Shown piece after piece: positions 46,980 to 58,664 of a stretch of 64,000 nucleotides of DNA. Location of the stretch: positions 25,968,485 to 26,032,484 of the forward strand of contig NC_134027.1 of the NCBI RefSeq assembly GCF_964204645.1. Reading direction: 5' to 3'. The first letter of the stretch is position 1. Every line of letters starts with the position of its first letter. The notes beneath the pieces were generated by a model. It was not told the origin of the DNA, ran no database searches, and worked only from the letters and a program-made list of their open reading frames with translations. Source of the DNA: Tubulanus polymorphus. Lineage: Eukaryota > Nemertea > Palaeonemertea > Tubulaniformes > Tubulanidae. Position numbers and translations under genes: made by a program.

Positions 46980-47185
46980 GTTCACAGACCTGAATAGTGG
47001 GTTCATCAGTTCAACAGTGGGTTTATAGAGCTGAATACAGTGGGTTCATCAGGCTGGATACAGTGGGTTCATCAGGCTGGATACAGCGGGTTCATCAGGC
47101 TCGATACAGTGGGTTTATAGAGCTGGGGATAAAGTGGGTTCACAAGGCTGGATACAGTGGGTTCAAAGAGCTGGATACAGTTCCA
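46980..47185 (+). repeat. 23-bp minisatellite, about 8 copies
   Basis: The unit is AGTGGGTTCATCAGGCTGGA followed by TAC, with diverged edges. The short frame at 46997-47239 comes from the repeat. Confidence 0.9.
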
Positions 47186-47284
47186 CAGTCGAATGATGAT
47201 TTTATTTTAGGTTTGAAACATTGGAGGAAAATGAACTGATCTACTCATCTCTGAAGTCAAATGTAACAAGTGGATAGTTTATGT

Positions 47285-47455
47285 AAAATCCAAAACTAAA
47301 AAATACGAGTCCAAAATGTTTCTTTGAGCGAGTAGTTTACTCAACATTTCGAATATATCCTAATATTCTATAAATGGTAATAAACTACGAGCTAAAAGAA
47401 ACATTTCAGACTTAATCTTTCATTCTAAGTTTGGGATTTTGTACGTATAATCATT
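47285..47455. repeat. Hammerhead-family repeat fragment
   Basis: Flanking segments resemble the family (TTGAGCGAGTAGTTTACTC, AAGAAACATTTCAGACTT, GGGATTTTG). The core itself has decayed to AACATTTCGAATATATCC. Confidence 0.4.
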
Positions 47456-48984
47456 ACAACACATACTCAACATGTTCCATCAGAGGTTCTCAAAATATGT
47501 CTCTAGGGTTCAAATATTGAAAATGAACTTATTCTAACTTTATTTCAAAGTCCGACTTAACGAACCGCTGTAGAACGAGATTAACAGAACACCAGACAAC
47601 TAAATCCGATCCACGCAGAACGGCTGAAGAGACATTCATTCAATCACTGTCTCGCCGATCAATCTCGCCTGATTTTTTTTTCTTTTTAACGAAACCGATA
47701 AAACATTCTCAATTTCTCTCTGTTTCTCTTCTCCCTCTTTCTCTAAAACCGAATCATGCAATAATTGCTTTCTTTCTCATCAGTTTCGAGACATGAATAC
47801 ATTTTCTCCGCAGCTAAACGAACGACGAGTCTCTCATTTACCAACAGTCCATAATAAGCCGCTCTTGTTAGAAAATACGTCGGCACATTAACGGCGCGGA
47901 CAATTTCACGAAATTATCCCATGTATTCAAGTCTTGTCCGTGACATGTGTTTAATATCAGAGAGAAAATATTCCCATGGAAATCTCTTGGCGCGCGGCGC
48001 GTACGTCGTCGTCGAAGGAAGACGGCTAATTGGCCGAGCCCGTTAGCCCGGGCCTGCGTAATGTCGTCTAATGATCAGCGGATAATTACGGTCTAACAGT
48101 CGAAGTCGCGATCGTCATTAACTCTGAAACGTTTCGAGTGGCTCGCCCCGAATTGCAGGATTAGTCGAAAGACGAAAAACCACGGTCAATAGACGTTTTT
48201 TACGATGACGATGTTAAGATCGAGTTTGCGACTCTGTGTGTGTGTGTGTAATTGAAGCAATTAAATAAAGGCAAAGATGATTGATATCGAGCTAAGAATT
48301 AATGATAGCTAAAGCTTCGCGAAGATTGTTGATTTTAGCTTCAATTCTGACAAAGGAAAGAAAATGAAGCGACTGTTTTCGGTACATGTTTCATCCAACA
48401 GTAGAATAACCCTGTACAGACGTGGAGAATAGATTAAATCACCCAAACCCACTAAAGAAAGTTAAAATCCACCACAAATTTAAAAGATTGAAATCTTAAT
48501 TCATTCATCAACTATCAATATCTAAAATCAAAACGCACAGCATTTCAGAATGTTGCTAACGTTTTAATTTTCGTAATTTTGACTTACTTTCTTCATCAAC
48601 AAATTTCGTTTTTATTATTCTTAATCTTCTAGACTTGAATATAGTCAGATTTTAACATCACTAACTAAAAAACAATTATGTCTTTATTTCATAAAAAGGT
48701 CACAAAAACCTTATTAATATCCACCACATTTTTACCAAATCACAGTCACTGAATATCTTCATTAGAACGTTCACAATCTATGGTTTCTTTTCACGCAAAA
48801 TTCAGTGATTACAAATACCGAATATACTAACGACATAAAAAGCTTAGTCATCGAGAAGTGCTCAGCTCCCTGTTTACCTGTGGAACATTGTGCAGGTGTG
48901 CCCTATTAGAAATTGTGCTCCATATGAATTTTTAAGTCATTCAAGGCCATTCATGTAATATGTATGTATTGATAGGATGGGAGC

Positions 48985-49225
48985 ATAATCTATAGAGAAT
49001 CCAACCATAATAACGAAGAAGTAATATGAAGTACGAATATGTTTCCTTGAGCTTCCTTGAGTTGAGCTTCCTTGAGTTGAGCTTTCCTTGAGTTTATTCG
49101 AAGTCTCGACTATATCCTTATAGCCATCCTGAATTATTTCTGAAAATGACTATTAGAATATTGTCGAAACATCAAATAAACTTCTAGAGTCATAGAAACA
49201 TTTTTTGACTTCGTGCTAGTTTTTG
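48985..49225. repeat. Hammerhead-family repeat, diverged
   Basis: A minus-sense TTTATTCGAAGTCTCGACTA block is followed by a plus-sense CTGAAAATGACTATTAGAAT block with GTCGAAAC. The core box carries a G-to-A change. A short direct repeat (TTCCTTGAG) occurs three times at 49043-49090. Confidence 0.45.
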
Positions 49226-49235
49226 TTAAACCCTG

Positions 49236-49345
49236 GGCCCGGTTTTATAGACTGGTATTACCTTTAACCCGCGGGGCTAACTCGACTCATTTTCAATTGA
49301 GTTCGTCCCTGGGTTTAAGGTAATACCAGTCGATAAAACCCGACC
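49236..49345. mobile_element. Palindromic MITE, variant interior (110 bp)
   Basis: GGCCCGGTTTTATAGACTGG is inverted at AGTCGATAAAACCCGACC, with CTG on both sides (49233-49235 and 49346-49348). The interior TTACCTTTAACCC / GGGTTTAAGGTAA is specific to this group. Confidence 0.68.
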
Positions 49346-49519
49346 CTGGGATTCTCTGTAGATTATCGTCAGAACCCGGATGGCTGTAGTGTTTTATCAA
49401 TAGTTATGATAGGAGAATGTATGTACTTCCCGTGAAAAGCCCCTGATATAATGTAATATAATATTTAAAAAATATTAATATAGATAAATTATCAAAAATA
49501 CTAGTAATATATTATAGTA

Positions 49520-49586
49520 GCCTATATATATATATATATATGATATTTAATAATATCTATATATATGTATATATATATATATATAC
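49520..49586. repeat. TA-rich microsatellites
   Basis: Two short TA runs separated by GATATTTAATAATATC. Confidence 0.85.
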
Positions 49587-49967
49587 GGAGTAGTATTAAT
49601 GTGCGTTTCATTATCAACCAATCAGGAATATTGATTTTTTAGAATATTTTCATGCACACCTAAAACACTTATTATAAACAGCTGGTATGAAGTGTAGAAT
49701 TATTACCTGATGCCGGTTAAATTATTTTTGATACCACGCGTTCTGGAGTGGTATGCGCCGGGTTTCAACAGGCCATGTGTCTGTTAATTGTTATGCGTGT
49801 TATAACAGTTTTTTTTTGTTGAAATAATTTTCCCCGATCAGGTGACATCGAGTGTTTTTGTATAACCGGTTAAGCTCGGCTCTGACGCCAGCGACAACAG
49901 AATCATTAAACAATTTTTGAAAACCACGATTCGAATCAGGTTCAGAGCTAAAACGATACGCCGAACT

Positions 49968-50125
49968 CAGTTCCACAGTTCTGAGTTCTCGAAGTTAACT
50001 CATTAACTAATTATAACTCAAGAGTGAACTCTAACTCTAACAGTGGAACCTGAACTTCCTAAAACAACAGTGAAGAATGAATATAAAACCCAGCTGGGGG
50101 CTAGTTGCACAGTCGTGACTTAAGT
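49968..50125. mobile_element. Two MITE remnants of the GGGCC-terminus superfamily
   Basis: CAGTTCCACAGTTCTGAGTT to CTAACAGTGGAACCTG is a diverged GTTCCACAG-type copy. Just after it, CTG followed by GGGGCTAGTTGCACAGTCGT starts a copy that breaks off after about 30 bp. Confidence 0.45.
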
Positions 50126-50898
50126 CCATATCTCAAAACTCTGCTCATTCGTTCGCTTATATTCAGGTTTTTTTTTTCCGATTCTATCAGAAAAATGAAG
50201 GCATTTTAAATGTTTCTGTTATTGATTGAAAAGTAAGTAATACGTGCACGACGCGCGGCGCGGATGATGGGCGTGTATCGATTGCACAACATCAGGGGTC
50301 ATTAGGCCCGCAGGGGTAATTATCAATGCATCAAACTTTTACACGTCGAAATATATCATAACAAATTGAGGCAGATATTTCAGTACTTTGCAAAGAACAA
50401 TGCCTACGAGCAATCAATAATATGACGTTCTAATAATACAACATAATATATATACACGCTATTATAAAATCATTGTTTTCTTTATGAGTTTTTTTTTAGT
50501 CATAGAATTCTCTTTGATAGACACATGGGTGTGACTGAAACTAGCTAGTTAGCTAGTCGGTTTTATTTTGCGGCATAAACAAAAACCGGCATCATCAGCT
50601 CTAGGGCGCTATGCTGCGTTTCAGTTTTAAAAGCCTGTCGAATAACGTGCCCTCTCCTGACCGCCATCGCGATAACAGTGAAATCTCAATATTGACTAGT
50701 AGAATTATCAAATATATATTAATAAATCCAAAAATGCTCTCTACTCCACGCATTCAGTAGTAGAGTATATCTCCATTTACATATTACACTTAAACAAACT
50801 GCTCTGATGCGAAAAATCATTTTACGCAATTCACCATCTGTAGTCTATAAATACACGCGGAACAGAGTATGAAAATTTCAAAAAGGTAGATAATCACG

Positions 50899-51056
50899 GC
50901 CGGGCGTAGGTAAAGCCTGTTAGCGCTAGCCGTGGTTAGTAAACTGTGGTTAGGTATAAATGGGCCTAGAAAAACGCTGTTAGCTAACCACTGTCTTTCT
51001 GTGCCCTGTTGTTCTAAGTTGGTTAGCCTAACAGGGTTTTCCCGCACAGGCCCCAG
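50899..51056. mobile_element. Palindromic element, variant interior
   Basis: GGCCGGGCGTAGGTAAAGCC followed by TGTTAGCGCTAGCC is imperfectly inverted at GGTTAGCCTAACAGGG and TTTTCCCGCACAGGCCCC. CAG follows the right end. Probably another member of the GGCC-terminus superfamily. Confidence 0.45.
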
Positions 51057-51063
51057 GGTGCTG

Positions 51064-51172
51064 TGGTTCTGGGACGACAGTTCCACGGTTCTGAGTTAGC
51101 ATTTGACTGCGAGTTCTCTATTCATAGAAAATGAACTAATCACGAGTGAACTCACAACTGTGGAACTGGATC
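51064..51172. mobile_element. Palindromic MITE remnant (GTTCCACAG type)
   Basis: CAGTTCCACGGTTCTGAGTT at one end and CAACTGTGGAACTGGATCC at the other resemble the element at 14521. Related remnants without clear ends lie at 21285-21350, 49970-50055 and 52440-52505. Confidence 0.5.
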
Positions 51173-51174
51173 CC

Positions 51175-52035
51175 ATGAACTTTCTACGTTTAGTTTTTTT
51201 TTCAAACAAAAGCATCCTACTACTATATTCAGCAACTAATCAATTCATAAACGTAAGGATTATCAGCGTGATAATCTGACAGAAAGTTCCTTCTTAGAAT
51301 CTCATCTCATAAAATCTAAACTATATATACATAAATATATTCAGTGTTGATATTCGTACCTAAATACTAGACTATAGTTTAATGAGCTGCGGTATATGTA
51401 TGTATGCATATCGTACACACAATGCACTCGACAAAATAAAATCGGCTTAGGATAAAAATTGAATGAGTCTGAAAATAAAAACGCCGCGTAAAAGCTAGAA
51501 ATACGCCCGGCGATCATACACAAAGTTACGCAATGAATTAATGATAACAGAAAGAAGATATGACACCATTGACTTATTCATTAAATTTATTTGATTTATT
51601 TTATCTCGAAAGTTCCATCGTCGTCGGTGTCGTACGACTGATGGATGCGTTACCTTCACGCGCCTCCAGGCGTCTGGTATTAATTCGACTTTGTACTAAA
51701 ACATCAGTAATAATTGACTATATTTTCGCGCGTCACTCGTCGGGAGAGAAAGGGATATTGAAAGTATTAAGACATCACAAACGTAACCGGCGACGACGCG
51801 ACGAGATGCGAGTTAAATTCGTGACATTTAGCGTTTCATCTCAGCGCGAAAAATACCGGCGAAAAACAAACACATAAAGCCGTCAATAATAGAAAGGTGC
51901 GAAGAAATCGAACTGAAATCAATAGAATTTACACGTCTGAATTTATTGAAGAGAATTAAAACCTTCTATTTTACTAGTTTTAAGTAGATATTCTAATAGA
52001 AAATGATGTTTACAGAAATAAGTGTAGTCAATTTG
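51175..52035. other. Unique non-coding sequence
   Basis: The CpG-rich frame at 51560-51877 has no recognisable motif. No gene supported. Confidence 0.4.
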
Positions 52036-52039
52036 AAAA

Positions 52040-52395
52040 GTTTTTGATTGGTCTAGAGCTGGTCACCTGATATAACCGAAGCTTGTGATTGGTCTAGAGC
52101 CAGTCACCTGATATAACCGTAGCTTGTGATTGGTCTAGAGCCAGTCACCTGACGAAATGTAGCTTGCATTTGGTCTAGATGTGGTCACCTGATTTAAACT
52201 AACAGTCCATACCAAAGGTTCCAATGTTTTACTAACCCTTACTTTTGATTGGTCTAGATCTGGTCACCTGATATAATCGTAGCTTGTGATTGGTCTAGAG
52301 CTGGTCACCTGATTCAAAAAAAGTCCATACCAAGGGTTCCAATGTTTTACTAACCCTAACATGTGATTGGTCTAAAGCTGATCACCTGATATAAA
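52040..52395 (+). repeat. 41-bp repeat with an interleaved longer unit
   Basis: Seven cores of GATTGGTCTAGAGCTGGTCA occur at about 52046, 52088, 52129, 52168, 52247, 52288 and 52365. After the fourth and sixth, a second segment (GTCCATACCAAAGGTTCCAA then TGTTTTACTAACCCT) recurs, forming a higher-order unit of about 119 bp. Confidence 0.85.
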
Positions 52396-52509
52396 CAGGT
52401 CGCCATAAGGCAGTAAGTTCAAATATGAGCCCAGAGACAAAACTTTGGAAATGAACTAATTTAAATCGGAGTTAACTCCAACCCACAACTGTTGAACTGG
52501 GTCCTGGCC

Positions 52510-53475
52510 CTTCAATTTCACTGCAGGGACAAATTTAGGGGCTGGTCTGGGGCTCCAGACCCCTCCATTCAGGTGACCCTCTTAGTCAAGATAGAAATAA
52601 CTTAAACCTGCAAATTTGAAACTCATGGCTGTGACGTGGCTGCTTTATATGAAAAATGCCTTTTCCTTCTTTTGGACCCCGGGGGTTCAAATTTCCCAGA
52701 CTGACCCCTGCACTGGGAAGGTGGAAGAGAAAACAACGCACCCTAACTGACGCATTTGACTCATTTCTGGTGCGCCATTTTGCGTCTGTCGGCGATGTTC
52801 ATCATAACCCCGAGTCATCGTGTCACAGCTCAGAAGCTCGTCAATCTAATTACTCAATCGTTATTTGCCCCCCTTAAATTGCGCGGCGTTCGATGTTAAT
52901 AATAAAACTGATCTACGGCAGTTCGAGATTAATTAGTGTGTATGAAAATAATCCATCTCGCATCGTTGAACGCCGTTGTGTAAACACCGCCACCGCCCGC
53001 GTGCGCGCCAACGCTCGCTTGCCGTTCTTTAATCTACCCTCGGCATCCATTGCGTTCGACGACTACCGCGATTTTAAAACGCAAATAATTTCTATTCGCG
53101 CGTAAATGAATTTCTAGCAGAAACGGTTTTAATTTCGTTGCTCGTTAATCGGCGATGAACTTTATCATCTTTTTGACTTATCGACGTTCACAATAGATTT
53201 GACTTCGCGTGGTTCATCGTCGACGCGTGTTTGCGTCCGACAAATTGCGAAAGTTTCGTCGAAAATATTTTACGTAAATGAGCAAATGAAACTAATTCCG
53301 TTTATGACTCGAGGCTGTGTTTATCTAAATTTCATTTTACGGCGATGAGTTTAATTGCAACGTCGACTGCTTCTTCTGTGAATCAAAATTTCGCAGCAAT
53401 CATCGAGAGTAGTAGAAATAAATGTCTGCTTCATACGATGAACTAATTTTCATTATGGACTGTTTTCATTATGAA
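52510..53475. other. Unique CpG-containing sequence
   Basis: Short frames at 52656 and 52893 lack motifs. Nothing else seen. Confidence 0.4.
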
Positions 53476-53566
53476 AAAAAACCCTGATAACAAGTTCAGT
53501 ATTCCCAAAAATGACTATCAAAATATAGTCGAAACGTCTAATAAACTACTAGCTCAAGGAACACAG

Positions 53567-53610
53567 TATTCCTGAAGATGACTATCAAAATATAGTCGAA
53601 ACGTCTAATA
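53567..53610 (+). ncRNA. Hammerhead-ribozyme-like motif in an interspersed repeat
   Basis: The 44-nt motif follows type I hammerhead order. TATTC is the 5' strand of stem I and CTGAAGA is the core box. GACTAT and ATAGTC form stem II around a 6-nt loop. GAAAC follows, then a minimal stem III made of AC/GT. The GTC cleavage triplet is next, and TAATA returns for stem I. One extra U lies between the core box and stem II, and stem I has one mismatch. Hammerhead motifs with very short stem III are known from Penelope-like retroelements. Assignment to that class is inference, and self-cleavage is untested. Confidence 0.45.
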
Positions 53611-53633
53611 AACTACTAGCTCAAGGAACACAG

Positions 53634-53677
53634 TATTCCTGAAGATGATTATTAAGATATAGTTGAAACTTCAAATC
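53634..53677 (+). ncRNA. Second hammerhead-like motif, degenerate
   Basis: This is the next tandem copy of the same repeat. CTGAAGA and GAAAC are intact. Stem II is GATTAT/ATAGTT, which stays paired through two G-U wobbles. The cleavage triplet reads TTC instead of GTC, so the copy is probably inactive even if its relatives cleave. Confidence 0.35.
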
Positions 53678-53799
53678 AACCACATTAGCTCGAGGAAATA
53701 TTTTTTTGTTAATATTGTGGGATTCTCTATAGAAAGCCCTGATAACAATCAGCACTTTTTATCATTTAAGAAATGAAACTTAAGCTCGCTTATGTACAG

Positions 53800-54002
53800 G
53801 GGCTGGTTGCATAGTCAAGGCTTAGACTTAAGATCAGTCTAAGACCAACTTAGTTCTATAGCCAGTCGAACAACTTGAGACCAGTCTAAGATCATCCTAG
53901 CTAGCCAATCTAACAACTTAAGACGAGTCTAAGCTCATTCTATAGCCAAGCTGGTTCTATAGCCAATCTAACAACTTAACACCAGTCTAAGACCATCTTA
54001 TG
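53800..54002. mobile_element. Palindromic MITE, expanded and truncated on the right
   Basis: Starts after CAG (53797-53799) with GGGCTGGTTGCATAGTCAAG and holds three to four irregular internal units. It stops after AAGACCATCTTA with no right terminus. Confidence 0.6.
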
Positions 54003-54004
54003 GT

Positions 54005-55580
54005 AAAATTTCAGGGATGAAATCTAATTCAACTTCAATCTGTTGTCAGATTGACAACAATCATTGATGTCAGATTGACTGAACTTTATTGTCATACCAG
54101 GTAAAAAGATGACAACCAGAGACAATGGATGAAAAAAATTCAAATGATCTCGTATCGAAAGCTTTTTCGATATCGCTGTTCTTTCTTTCAACAGATATAT
54201 GAGTCATTGATAGTCCATTAGATCTCTCACAGGCAATACGAATGCCCTTGGATATTAAAATAGCCGAACGTTCATCGGTTAATATGAGACGCGCGAACTT
54301 CGGCGAGAATAAATGTCATTGGAAATTCCGGCATGTCATAAGTTGCCACGAAACAGATAAGTCATGAAACTCTGTGTGTGTTAAAGCGATTACGGTTTCG
54401 TTTCGTAATTCTCGGGTAATCACGTGACCCGCGTACTAATCTTACAACCGATGACCTTATTAAAAGCGAAACCGGCATCGGCGTCGACGCACGATTCCTC
54501 CTCGATTCCGCGATACAACAATCATTACTGATTCACGGCGACCGTCCGCAGGTATTTGATGAAATTTACTCGCGACTTTTATATGATATGAGAGAAACTC
54601 GCGTCGGTGGCATGCCTCGCATTCGAAAACCGGTAAAATCTATCGAACCCGCCGTCGTCGTTAATTCTAGCGGTAACTTCATTTCGGCCAGTAGAAAGCC
54701 GGCGGTAATTAAGGTAGCTCGTCGCGTCGATGTTTGGTTCAAACAAAACGATCAAACTTCAAGCCGCCGGTAATGAGAGGACAGTTTTTGTAGTCGTATA
54801 TTTGATGCAAATGCAATCAGAGGTCGGATTCACCGTTGGTCGGAATTTCGCCGCCGGGAATTAGGCATACCGCGAGAAGCCGCGGTTAAAAAGCTCGCAT
54901 CCCTCTTAAGAAGATTCAATCGAAAATCATCGCCACATCCCGACTACGCGCAATTAATGGGTTTCGCCATCGTTCGCAGTTTATCCGAGTACTTTCAGAT
55001 CACTTCTCCCCGAAGCCCGACAGACTGCAAATCATGAAACTATCGCGCGGGCATCGACACTCATATTCATTCTTTTATATATATATATAACAAATAAAAA
55101 CCCACTACGTATAGATTTAAGTTTTATAACCAAGAGTTTATTTTAACCCTTTCAGTGCTGACTAATCAATACCCTATAGTGCTGGAGATAATTTGAAAAT
55201 TTTGAAAAATTCCATCCTAGTGTGTTGAATAACGGGAATACCACTATAGTGCGTCTACACCGCCGGTGTATCAATAGTTACTAATATTTCACTGTTTGAC
55301 AGGTGCTGCCATTTTTCAAGAGAGATAACTACTAATTACTAATTAAATCAATACAATGCGGTGCGGTGTACTAGCAAAATCCATCACTGATTCGTACACC
55401 GCAGTGCGGTGTAGATGCACTGAAAGGATTAATGAAAATTCTAAAATGATACAATGTTTCAAACTGTCACTAGAGATCATCTTCAGTTCCAAACGTTGCG
55501 TCATTTTGAATTTTTGGTTAAATCAATTCTTGGATTTAAACTTTTAAATCTGTACATAGTGGCTTTTTTAACGCGCCGTA
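54005..55580. other. Unique sequence
   Basis: The CpG-rich block 54240-55060 holds a 61-codon frame (54588-54773) without recognisable motif. GCGGTGTA-type short repeats lie at 55355-55420. Confidence 0.4.
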
Positions 55581-55584
55581 AAAA

Positions 55585-55840
55585 CTGTTACAATAGTGTT
55601 TTTATACATTGCTACCTAGTATTAGTTATTTAAGAGGTTCTGTGTGAGTTGATGTGCACTATGTTATCAATATTGGCGTTTCAAAATAACAATTACAATT
55701 ATGAATTTTGGAGTTTATTTTATAATTTAATATATTTCAATCTATTTTTGATTATTTTTGAGATGTGCCCTACGTCATCAATATGTCAGGGACTGTTAGC
55801 CAGTCAATTCAACTCAATTATCGATATATTCATATCCAAA
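55585..55840 (+). repeat. Interspersed repeat, also at 17720-17840 and 18340-18900
   Basis: TACATTGCTACCTAGTATTA, AGAGGTTCTGTGTGAGTTG and ATCAATATTGGCGTTTCAAA recur in the other two copies. Frames such as 55649-55930 lack protein character. It may be the 5' part of the retroelement fragment ending at 56155. Confidence 0.55.
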
Positions 55841-56040
55841 ATTGATCCTCAATATCATATAATTCATATCATATTAATAATTGTCGACGATATTAAGCAG
55901 TATACGTGTTATTTTTCAAGGCATCAATAAAACTTTCAAGATAGTTTTTTCATATCATCTTTCCTCTGTTCTGCATGTTTCAATACACCGGTTATTCAAC
56001 TTTCATTCATTGTTAAATATCTATAATTAAATGTCTATTT

Positions 56041-56155
56041 TATTGGGTAATATTTTATATATCTGTAAATTGTCTTATGTTTTTGTCAATTTGTAAAGTC
56101 CGTTGAGATAACGGACCGTAAATAAATATTATTATTATTACTATTATTATTATAA
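56041..56155 (+). mobile_element. Probable LINE 3' end: stem-loop plus (ATT)n tail
   Basis: GTCCGTT and AACGGAC form a 7-bp stem at 56098-56116. It is followed by AATAAA and an (ATT)n run to about 56152. A stem-loop close to a short-repeat tail is typical of LINE 3' ends. No reverse transcriptase frame is present, so the insertion is 5'-truncated. It may include the repeat at 55585-55840. Confidence 0.5.
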
Positions 56156-56695
56156 TATATTTCTTGCTAGTTCAACGATATCACGAGTCGATGACTCTGC
56201 AGTCGGCGGCGGCGACGATATCGGTTAAGAAACAGATTTCGCTTCGATTGCAAAATTCACCGGCGCTTTAGGATAAATAGAGAAAAGTTACTAATCACCA
56301 ACGAATGATATATAGTTCATTATCGTTATTGCCCGATACGCCTTAAATAATCGATCGTTCGTTCGTTCGTTTCGTTTTAACCACTTCGTGACATTTCATT
56401 TCAAACAACGTCGACAAAAGTTCACAAACTTTGACAAATCATATTGTTCGACGTGTGCGCAGGAGACACGTATTGATTGGATGATGCGCTAATTGTATAA
56501 TACATATATATATATTCATATATATATATATATATATGTCACGTTCACCGAAGAGTTTGGATTTTATTCAAAGTTTTCCCTATTAATTTCAGCCACGGGC
56601 GAATTTTACTGCATAAAAATAATCATCAGTTTCATTGTGCGACGACAACGTGTTCAATCTATATCCCTACATTATTACTAGAAGCCCTGTTAAGA

Positions 56696-56696
<1 letters not shown>

Positions 56697-56790
<94 letters not shown>
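56697..56790. repeat. (TA)n microsatellite
   Basis: About 45 TA dinucleotides. A shorter TA run lies at 56503-56537. Confidence 0.95.
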
Positions 56791-56794
<4 letters not shown>

Positions 56795-56987
56795 TACTTT
56801 AAGTAACATTAACTACTGAAAAACATTGTCCCTCAAGAATTAACAGTAATGCATTTTATCATTCTATATATGACAGACGTTTCTGACTATTGTATAAGTT
56901 CTGATGTATTTAGAGTTCATGAATTTAGTTCTACTTGTTAAAGATCAAAAATTGCAGACTCAAAACCATTAGTGCATTAACAGTCAG

Positions 56988-57673
56988 GGACTCGGTTGAA
57001 CAGTGCAAGCTTAGATCTAAGACCAGTCTTACCTTCATTTTGGTTCTATATCCAATCTAACAACTTAAGACCAGTCTAAGCTCATTTTGGTTCTATAACC
57101 AATCTAACAACTAAAGACCAGTCTAAGCTCATTTTGGTTCTATAACCAATCTAACAACTAAAGACCAGTATAAGTTCATTTTGGTTCTATAACCAATCTA
57201 ACAACTAAAGACCAGTCTAAGCTTATTTTGGTTCTATAACCAATCTAACAACTTAAGACCAGTCTAAGCTTATTTTGGTTCTATAACCAATCTAACAACT
57301 AAAGACCAGTATAAGTTCATTTTGGTTCTATAACCAATCTAACAACTAAAGACCAGTATAAGTTCATTTTGGTTCTATAACCAATCTAACAACTAAAGAC
57401 CAGTCTAAGCTTATTTTTTTACTATAACCAATCTAACAACTAAAGACCAGTCTAAGCTTATTTTGGTTCTATATCCAATCTAACAACTTAAGACCAGTCT
57501 AAACTTATTTTGGTTCTATATCCAATCTAACAACTTAAGACCAGTCTAAGATCATTTTAGTTCAATAGCCAATCTAAAAAATCTAAGACCAGGAAGGTTC
57601 ATTTTGGTTCTATAACAAATCTAATATAAGTAAAGACCAATTTTGACTGCAGTCACAACTGTGCAACTGGACC
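56988..57673. mobile_element. Palindromic MITE with about twelve extra 46-bp units
   Basis: GGACTCGGTTGAACAGTGC at the left and ACTGTGCAACTGGACC at the right, with CAG before and AAG after. The length is 686 bp, about 138 plus twelve 46-bp units (AAGACCAGTCTAAGCTCATT followed by TTGGTTCTATAACCAATC). It is the largest expansion of this element in the window. Confidence 0.7.
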
Positions 57674-57799
57674 AAGTTTTTTTTTGGCCTGGGGAAAATT
57701 GACCCAAAACAGGTGTGGGCCAGTTCGACCCCGGCTAAATAGTCTCGACAGTCAGATTATGGCTATAATCAGTATGCAGAATAGGTGAACGCTAAGTGA

Positions 57800-57922
57800 A
57801 TTAGGAACACAGATTGTAGTGACGATGAAGCGAATGATACCGATGTTGCTCATTTGTGTGAATAAGGAATACAGATTGTAGTGAGGATGAAGCGAATGAT
57901 ACCGATGTTCCTCATTTGTCAA
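57800..57922 (+). repeat. 62-bp tandem duplication
   Basis: ACAGATTGTAGTGACGATGA to CCGATGTTGCTCATTTGT appears twice with few changes. Confidence 0.85.
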
Positions 57923-58204
57923 TGTTTAATCGACGGCTGATGGTTTAATCGCGGTGATTAACATTCAACAGCAGACGAACATCGAGACATTAAAACCATC
58001 GCCGAGATTGACCACGATTCTCGACCGTAGATCAACGAGCGTTTCAGAGATTACGCGCGCCGTGCGAGCGATATCTCAAGAGACAAAGGAATTAATAATT
58101 TCATCCGTTATCTCGAGATCTTGTATCTCTTTCTTACGTTGATAATTTGCATATCAGTTTTTAGTAATCAGCTGTATTACGGCAGACAGCGCGCTTACCA
58201 CGGA

Positions 58205-58660
58205 GATGATTACCCCGGTTAATCCCGGTTAATCAGGTGCCCCATACTCTGATTACCACGGTGCCCATTGCCCCAGTTAACTACATGCCCCATACTCTGA
58301 TTACCACGGAGCCCATTGCCCCAGTTAACTACATGCCCCATACTCTGATTACCACGGTGCCCATTGCCCCCAGTTAACTACATGCCCCATACTCTGATTA
58401 CCACGGTGCCCATTGCCCCAGTTAACTACATGCCCCATACTCTGATTACCACGGTGCCCATTGCCCCAGTTAACTACATGCCCCATACTCTGATTACCAC
58501 GGTGCCCATTGCCCCAGTTAATCACATGCCCCATACTCTGATTACCACGGTGCCCATTGCCCCAGTTAACTACATGCCCAATACTCTGATTACCACGGTG
58601 CCCATTGCCCCAGTTAATCACATGCCCCATACTCTGATTACCACCGCGCTAGCTAATCGT
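58205..58660 (+). repeat. 48-bp minisatellite, about 9 copies, open on both strands
   Basis: The unit is CCCCAGTTAACTACATGCCC, CATACTCTGATTACCACGGT, GCCCATTG. The 16-codon period keeps a plus frame (58364-58675) and a minus frame (58349-58630) open. Neither shows any other coding sign. Confidence 0.93.
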
Positions 58661-58664
58661 GCGC

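Larger units (their letters stand above)
46200..48980. other. Sequence upstream of the THTPA-like exon
   Basis: Expected to contain the non-coding first exon and promoter of the minus-strand gene, but neither could be picked out. Repeats at 46346, 46980 and 47285 are listed separately. Confidence 0.4.
53480..53760 (+). repeat. Interspersed repeat carrying three tandem hammerhead-like units
   Basis: The repeat holds two and a half units of about 68 bp. Each has the hammerhead-like core followed by AATAAACTACTAGCTCAAGG. The 3' part runs into a TTGTGGGATTCTCTATAG segment that recurs near other copies (48985-49010 and 37195). It is probably a non-autonomous retroelement fragment. Confidence 0.6.
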
